DNA of 8,867 nucleotides from positions 1 through 8,867 of the forward strand of contig JBLIIJ010000128.1 in NCBI GenBank assembly GCA_047635055.1, in the 5' to 3' direction. The notes beneath the pieces are model-generated. The model searched no databases. It was not told the origin of the DNA and saw nothing but the letters and a program-made list of their open reading frames with translations. This DNA is from JAVJRN01 sp047635055 (GTDB lineage: Bacteria; Bacteroidota; Bacteroidia; Cytophagales; Cyclobacteriaceae). The translations under genes were made by a program, and so were the position numbers. Positions within the stretch are counted from its first letter, which is position 1, and each line of letters begins with the position of its first letter. Shown one piece after another: positions 5,381 to 8,867 of this stretch.

Positions 5381-6379
5381 ATGGATTCTCTTACTCAAAT
5401 TGTTTTAGGCGCGGCTGTTGGAGAGGCTGTTTTAGGAAAAAAAGTTGGAAATAAGGCGATGCTCTATGGAGCTATTGCTGGAACGATTCCTGATTTAGAC
5501 GTACTCGCTTCCCAATTTACAGATACAGCCACAGCACTTTACATCCATCGTGGATTTACGCATTCTATTGTGTTTTCTGTGCTTTTTGCGCCAATCTGTG
5601 GTTGGCTCGTTTCGCGTTATGAAAGTTTCAAGGATTTCAAAAGTTGGTCATGGCTGTTTTTTTGGGCCTTTGTAACGCACCCCATTTTAGACGCACACAC
5701 TACTTGGGGGACACAATTGTTTTGGCCCTTTGATCTCCGCTTAGCCTTCAAGACCATATTTGTTATTGATCCTTTATATACGTTACCATTTTTAGTGTTT
5801 TTGATTCTTGCCCTGAGGCAAAAACGTACGACTAAAAAACGTCAGCTTTATAACAAAATGGGTTTATGGATAAGTTCTTCTTATTTGGCGCTCACTTTTC
5901 TTTTAAAGTGGATGGCATTTTCGCAATTTGAAGCTGCCTTAAAAACGCAAAACATAGAATATACGCAAATAGACACCAGGCCCTCGCCATTGAACACCAT
6001 ACTTTGGAGCGCAAATGTGGAAACTGAAAATGCTTATCTATTGGGGAATTATTCGTTTTTTGATTCGGAGATGATCACTTTTGAATCCTATCCCAAAAAT
6101 CATGATTTATTGGGGGATCTTACCGAAGACGAAAGCGTTCAGCGTATGATTTCTATTTCTAAAGGATGGTACACCATCAACAAAAAGGAGGAGCTTCTTT
6201 ATTTTAATGATTTGCGATTTGGACTTTTAAGCTTAGCACCACAAGCGCAAAACTTTGTTTTTAAGTATAAGATAGCCATCGATAGTTTAGGCAAAGTTGA
6301 GTTCATAGAAGAACCTAAAGATAAAAGTGACGGAAAAAAGTTACTATCCGACTTGTGGGTACGCCTAAAAGGAAACTAA
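5381..6379 (+). CDS. YdjM/DUF457-type inner-membrane putative metal-dependent hydrolase
   Basis: This 332-aa protein belongs to the YdjM/LexA-binding, inner-membrane-associated putative hydrolase family. The N-terminus MDSLTQIVLGAAVGEAVLG is the hallmark of its Bacteroidota/proteobacterial branch and fixes the start. Candidate metal ligands are seen in GTIPDLDV (Asp38, Asp40), HRGFTHS (His56, His61) and THPILDAHTTWGTQ (His100, Asp104, His106), all in or beside membrane helices. TM segments fall at about 28-44, 62-78, 89-102, 125-144 and 163-182. The C-terminal half (about 190-332) is a soluble, strand-rich domain common to long family members. Family substrates are not established; the arrangement resembles membrane-embedded metallohydrolases. 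It stands alone on this strand, converging with the gene ending at 6428. No truncation or frameshift is seen. Confidence 0.88.
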   Translation: MDSLTQIVLGAAVGEAVLGKKVGNKAMLYGAIAGTIPDLDVLASQFTDTATALYIHRGFTHSIVFSVLFAPICGWLVSRYESFKDFKSWSWLFFWAFVTHPILDAHTTWGTQLFWPFDLRLAFKTIFVIDPLYTLPFLVFLILALRQKRTTKKRQLYNKMGLWISSSYLALTFLLKWMAFSQFEAALKTQNIEYTQIDTRPSPLNTILWSANVETENAYLLGNYSFFDSEMITFESYPKNHDLLGDLTEDESVQRMISISKGWYTINKKEELLYFNDLRFGLLSLAPQAQNFVFKYKIAIDSLGKVEFIEEPKDKSDGKKLLSDLWVRLKGN

Positions 6380-6411
6380 TATAGATTTTGGCTGTACTGA
6401 CGTAATCATTT

Positions 6412-6429
6412 GCAAAGCTTTGCGGCTTT
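6412..6429. terminator. Weak hairpin between two convergent genes
   Basis: GCAAAGCTTTGC (6412-6423) is a perfect 12-nt palindrome. An alternative stem, AAAGC / GCTTT with a 6-nt loop (6414-6429), is followed by AGTTT. It sits 32 nt after the YdjM-type gene and overlaps the stop of the opposing gene, where a bidirectional terminator would be expected. The structure is weak. Confidence 0.3.
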
Positions 6430-6931
6430 AGTTTAAACCTGGATCATGATCAACTAAACGCTTATGCAGACTTTGGTAATCACTGTATAGTATCAGGTCA
6501 ATATGAATTTTTTTTTCTGTCAAATTAGCCATGCTTTGTGTAACAACTTCCAATTTCCACCAGTCGCAAATGACGACCGATAATTCCGATGAATTAATCG
6601 AATATGGAATGCAGGACAATTTGGTGGCATTATTTAAGGATACATTCGCTAAAGCATTTGTATCGATTATAAGTTGGTCCAGAGTGACTAACTGTAAATG
6701 ATGAATCTTAGCTGCAATTTTGTACATTTCCCTCCCATCAACGCCACATTTTATTACAATATCAAAAACACTATCCCAATACCGATCATACTCGCAGGCA
6801 ATTCTCTCCGAGGATTTAGCATCAAGCAATTCATGCGTTACACAGAATTCAAGAAGATTTTCTAATTTGGTAGACACACAAAAACTAATTAATGAAAGAC
6901 GAAAAATTGTATATTTTATGCCTTTTAGCAT
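6428..6931 (-). CDS. Stand-alone GspE/PilB N-terminal (MshEN-like) domain protein
   Basis: This 167-aa protein fits the pattern of the T2SSE N-terminal (MshEN) domain that precedes the ATPase in GspE, PilB and MshE. The first part, residues 23-82, follows the two-repeat helical pattern (LLEFCVTHELL; then SVFDIVIKCGVDGREMYKIAAK; then LQLVTLD). The second part, about 86-160, follows the alpha/beta pattern (IIDTNALANV, CIPYSINSSELSVVICD, KLEVVTQSM, KKIHIDLIL, LHKRL). In full-length proteins an ATPase with Walker motifs follows; here the frame stops at residue 167 and no ATPase is nearby. The Arg-Leu-Gly and Gln residues of c-di-GMP-binding MshEN motifs are not evident. It may be a genuine single-domain regulator or the remnant of a larger gene. 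The hydrophobic N-terminus (residues 5-20) looks atypical, and the ATG at 6931 is the only ATG after an in-frame TAG. Assigned by pattern only. Confidence 0.5.
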   Translation of the reverse strand: MLKGIKYTIFRLSLISFCVSTKLENLLEFCVTHELLDAKSSERIACEYDRYWDSVFDIVIKCGVDGREMYKIAAKIHHLQLVTLDQLIIDTNALANVSLNNATKLSCIPYSINSSELSVVICDWWKLEVVTQSMANLTEKKIHIDLILYSDYQSLHKRLVDHDPGLN

Positions 6932-7064
6932 ATTAAAAGTAAGCTATTCCGAGGCACTTAACTCTCCGCTTAGCACTTGGTTTGCTAAATGACAAAATGT
7001 TAAATTTTTGCACATAACCAACATTAACTATACGCGGTATTGTAGGACGGGTCACACCTCTTGC
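6932..7064. other. Intergenic, nothing recognised
   Basis: AT-rich sequence between the MshEN-like gene and the aconitase relic. The relic's frame continues here but no longer resembles aconitase. No RNA gene or clear regulatory site is seen. Confidence 0.5.
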
Positions 7065-7430
7065 TGGAGTATGACTATCGGGCCCTTATAGGGTTTGCCC
7101 CGGTTTGCCAAAACGTTCCATATGTACAATATGACTAATTCCATTTCCAGACTTACTAAACCAAAATCCAAAGCGAGCAGCGGCTGACTGACAAAAGATA
7201 TGATCACCCATGTTCTCGTAACCCGTTTGAAGCAGATTATGGTCAACATACTGAACGGATATCTATGCTTTAATATTTTTTAAATTAAACGCTTCCAATT
7301 CCAGTATTACTAAGGTGCCAGTGGCATCTTGTAACAATACTTGATCGATTTTTAATGCGTTTTCGGGATTCATCTTACCTGACATAAAATGAGCACTTAT
7401 CAATTTTTGACTGAAGTTTTGAATTTTCTG
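7065..7430 (-). pseudogene. Aconitate hydratase relic (N-terminal ~120 codons, two in-frame stops)
   Basis: Reading straight through two stops in one minus-strand frame gives a clear aconitase N-terminus. Motifs seen in order are NFSQKLISAHFMSGKM, KIDQVLLQDATGT, VQYVDHNLLQTGYEN, SGNGISHIVHMERFGKPG and PDSHTP. Known aconitases of the short bacterial type have DQTLTQDATGT, YVDHNTLQTDFRN, GNGICHQVHLERFG and GSDSHTPTAGG at these places, so active-site Asp-His and Asp-Ser-His are retained. The frame is broken by TAG (7263-7265) and TAA (7086-7088), where functional proteins have coding residues. Similarity ends right after DSHTP, so the remaining ~600 residues, including the Fe-S cysteines, are gone. 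It is a decayed fragment, not a functional gene. Intact aconitase is essential to the citrate cycle, so a full copy should exist elsewhere; this is probably an old duplicate or a transferred piece. Confidence 0.85.
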
Positions 7431-7484
7431 TTTGCCCAATATATTCTAAAGTAACAAGCATTGGCTATGGAAGCATCTAAAACA

Positions 7485-7736
7485 TCAAGCCAATAACTGC
7501 AAATATTCACATAAATTATAGGTAACCGATGATAATAGACCGTCATAAATATCCTTTGTACTCCAAAGACATATATCCCTATGCATCCTGCTCATCTCAA
7601 ATTGCTCATGAAAAGGCGCACGAACAATAATACTCAAAAAAATATTATAACGTTGTATGTTGAATATAAGTATATTAGTCTTATTGTCGGGTGAAAAACA
7701 GTAGCCTTTCAAGAGGTTATTTGCCAGAATTGCTGA
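7485..7736 (-). CDS. Unassigned open frame, possibly a gene remnant
   Basis: An open minus-strand frame of 83 codons with no ATG near its start (TTG at 7712 at best) ends in TGA at 7485. The product (for example KGYCFSPDNKTNILIFN, APFHEQFEMSRMHRDICLW, STKDIYDGLLSSVTYNLCEY) looks protein-like, and a second frame carries on with similar quality over about 7400-7490 (YWLDVLDASIANACYF). That could reflect a frameshifted small gene. I recognise no family, and the neighbourhood is full of relics, so I would not treat it as functional. Confidence 0.2.
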   Translation of the reverse strand, partial: SAILANNLLKGYCFSPDNKTNILIFNIQRYNIFLSIIVRAPFHEQFEMSRMHRDICLWSTKDIYDGLLSSVTYNLCEYLQLLA

Positions 7737-7797
7737 TCACAAAGCATGTGGAATTGGCAAGTTTACCAACATACCTAGCCGGCACTAAGTAAATCAC

Positions 7798-8001
7798 CTA
7801 AAATTTAATTTTGCTGATTCCCTCATCTATGAGAGCTCCATCCGCAAGACCTTTGAATTCTCTAATAAATGTTTCAACTAGCACAAAAGTCATGAATATA
7901 TGCAAAGACAAGAATAATACCGGTTTTCGATAATCTATTAAAACAAACCGCCATATTCCTATTGCTTTTATTTGACTCGTTCTTATATTTAGCCAATCAC
8001 T
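7798..8001 (-). CDS. Unassigned open frame, possible remnant of a membrane protein
   Basis: A 67-codon minus-strand frame whose first ATG is only at 7893. The translation contains a hydrophobic helix (KPVLFLSLHIFMTFVLV) followed by a soluble tail (FIREFKGLADGALIDEG). It overlaps the 5' end of the ice-binding-type relic on the other strand by 26 nt. No family is recognised; it could be a decayed C-terminus or chance. Confidence 0.15.
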   Translation of the reverse strand, partial: SDWLNIRTSQIKAIGIWRFVLIDYRKPVLFLSLHIFMTFVLVETFIREFKGLADGALIDEGISKIKF

Positions 8002-8125
8002 TCAATTAGGAACACTCGACTACTTTGAAGGTTCTACCGGTTTGGGTGCACTGACAAATTCCAGAACCTCCACCGGTAATGTTGGTACAAATGCTGGAAT
8101 AATTACCGGATTTCCATCCCCCTTG
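7976..8125 (+). pseudogene. Ice-binding (DUF3494-type) protein relic, N-terminal fragment
   Basis: One plus-strand frame reads LGTLDYFEGSTGLGALTNS, then STGNVGTNAGIITGFPSP. This is the N-terminal signature of DUF3494 ice-binding-type domains, typically LGTA-x-NF ... GALTNTG ... TGNVGTN-x-G-x-ITGFPPG, frequent in secreted Bacteroidota proteins. It is preceded by a TGA. The hydrophobic stretch expected of a signal peptide (AIFLLLLF) lies just upstream in another frame, suggesting a frameshift near 7970. After the GFPSP segment similarity stops and the frame ends at TAA 8165-8167, far short of a ~200-aa domain. No start codon is in frame. Family call is by motif; decay is clear if the family is right. 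Confidence 0.55.
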
Positions 8126-8476
8126 TTAGTTCGGGATTTGAGAAGTCTTTTATGCATTCTCCAGATCTAAACGAAGAGACCAAAATGAATGCAAAAAACC
8201 AGTGAAGGGTATTAAGAAGCTGATATATCATGGATGATACAATTAAAATACAGGCGAAAAGGAAATAAAATAAACTTGAGCCAATAATACCTTTCACTTT
8301 TTACACAACTGAACCACCATCACAAGACTTGAAGGCAGCCTTTACACTTAGCCTTACAAGCGTATATTTTTATTATTAGCGGCATATTGATTGGTTATTA
8401 CACAATTTTCGTACAAATAAACCGTCGGAATAAATTGATAACCGGTTTGAAACTTTAATAATTAAACACTTGATTA
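8126..8476. other. 350 nt without a supported gene, upstream of the BLUF gene
   Basis: No gene is convincing. A plus-strand frame at 8333-8458 (41 codons, no ATG) ends with a hydrophobic segment and basic tail (FIISGILIGYYTIFVQINRR), resembling the C-terminus of a small membrane protein. A minus-strand frame at 8103-8297 is hydrophobic and unrecognised. The promoter of the BLUF gene must lie in the last 100 nt, but no clear TAnnTTTG box is visible. Confidence 0.4.
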
Positions 8477-8867
8477 ATGTACTATCTAGTATATATAAGT
8501 CGTGCTAAAAGTACATTATCTGATAATGAACTCCTCGATATATTGCAACAGTCAAAACGGAATAACCGAAACTTAGGTATTACAGGAATGTTGATCTCTT
8601 TGAGAAATCAGTTTATGCAAGTACTAGAAGGCGAACGTGATACCGTTCATTCCTTATACAAGATAATAGCTGTCGACCAGCGTCATATTGACGTTCGCAT
8701 TTTAATTGAGGGAGAAATTCCTCAACGAAACTTTACCAATTGGTCTATGACCTTTCAAAGAATGCGACCTAAAGCATTCGAAAACTTAACAGGCTTTCGA
8801 TTCTTATCAGAGTTTTCGAATATGACTGAAATAAAAGACCATCACCATCCTGCAATTATATTCTTAA
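8477..8867 (+). CDS. BLUF-domain blue-light sensor, 3' end beyond window
   Basis: The first 130 codons encode a BLUF domain (sensor of blue light using FAD) from residue 2. The photoactive-site residues are all present and spaced exactly as in AppA: Tyr6 (YLVYIS), Asn30 (RNN), Gln48 (FMQVLEG), Trp89 and Met91 (NWSMTF). The ITGML and DQRH-type segments also match. Blue light rearranges the Tyr-Gln-flavin hydrogen bonds and passes a signal to a partner or a C-terminal output domain. Whether this is a short PixD-like protein (about 140-150 aa) or carries an output domain cannot be seen, because the frame is open at the edge. The ATG at 8477 gives the canonical N-terminus. No cotranscribed gene lies upstream. 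Cytoplasmic; no signal peptide. Confidence 0.92.
   Translation, partial: MYYLVYISRAKSTLSDNELLDILQQSKRNNRNLGITGMLISLRNQFMQVLEGERDTVHSLYKIIAVDQRHIDVRILIEGEIPQRNFTNWSMTFQRMRPKAFENLTGFRFLSEFSNMTEIKDHHHPAIIFL

Noticed and set aside
7052..7249. Minus-strand open frame of 65 codons
   Set aside because: It is out of frame with the aconitase similarity over the same DNA and has no recognisable content, so it is a shadow of the relic.
8103..8297. Minus-strand hydrophobic open frame of 64 codons
   Set aside because: AT-rich DNA easily gives hydrophobic frames; no family, no ribosome-binding site, and it overlaps the ice-binding relic.
6932..8476. Search for a transposase, CRISPR array or phage genes to explain the relics
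   Set aside because: No transposase motif, no regularly spaced repeat and no terminal inverted repeats were found.

Overview
The window looks like chromosome of a marine-type Bacteroidota, probably order Cytophagales. The reasons are AT-rich DNA, few Shine-Dalgarno sequences, promoter-like TTTG / TAnnTTTG pairs, and the gene families present: an exported haloalkane dehalogenase, a GH101 glycosidase, an ice-binding-type fragment and a YdjM-type membrane protein. The order is an inference from gene content; no rRNA or other marker gene is present.

Layout. Positions 1-495 (minus) hold a GH101 endo-alpha-N-acetylgalactosaminidase piece that has lost its N-terminal part and runs off the left edge. 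Positions 513-3036 (minus) form the most coherent unit. It contains an ECF-type sigma factor with a Cys-rich C-terminal extension, a strong terminator, an SRPBCC-fold protein, and an exported haloalkane-dehalogenase/Renilla-luciferase-like alpha/beta hydrolase 10 nt further on. The sigma gene and the SRPBCC-hydrolase pair are each preceded by the same bipartite element, TTTGTCACA-N14-GTATCCAA, with identical spacing. The simplest reading is that the sigma factor transcribes its own gene and this two-gene operon.

Positions 3296-4988 (minus) hold a two-TM PH-like protein, a possible 56-aa ORF, and a membrane-anchored endonuclease/exonuclease/phosphatase-fold enzyme. A 390-nt intergenic region with several hairpins separates the latter from a divergent YdjM/DUF457-type membrane protein (5381-6379, plus). 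Converging on that gene is a short protein made only of a GspE/PilB N-terminal (MshEN-like) domain (6428-6931, minus).

Positions 6932-8476 contain no convincing intact gene but do contain gene relics: the N-terminal part of an aconitase with two in-frame stops (minus), and an ice-binding (DUF3494-type) N-terminal fragment (plus). The window ends inside a blue-light-sensing BLUF gene (plus, from 8477) with all the key flavin-site residues.

The most noteworthy items are the sigma-factor/duplicated-promoter/dehalogenase module and the two decayed genes, which are visible only by reading through stop codons or out of the longest frames.
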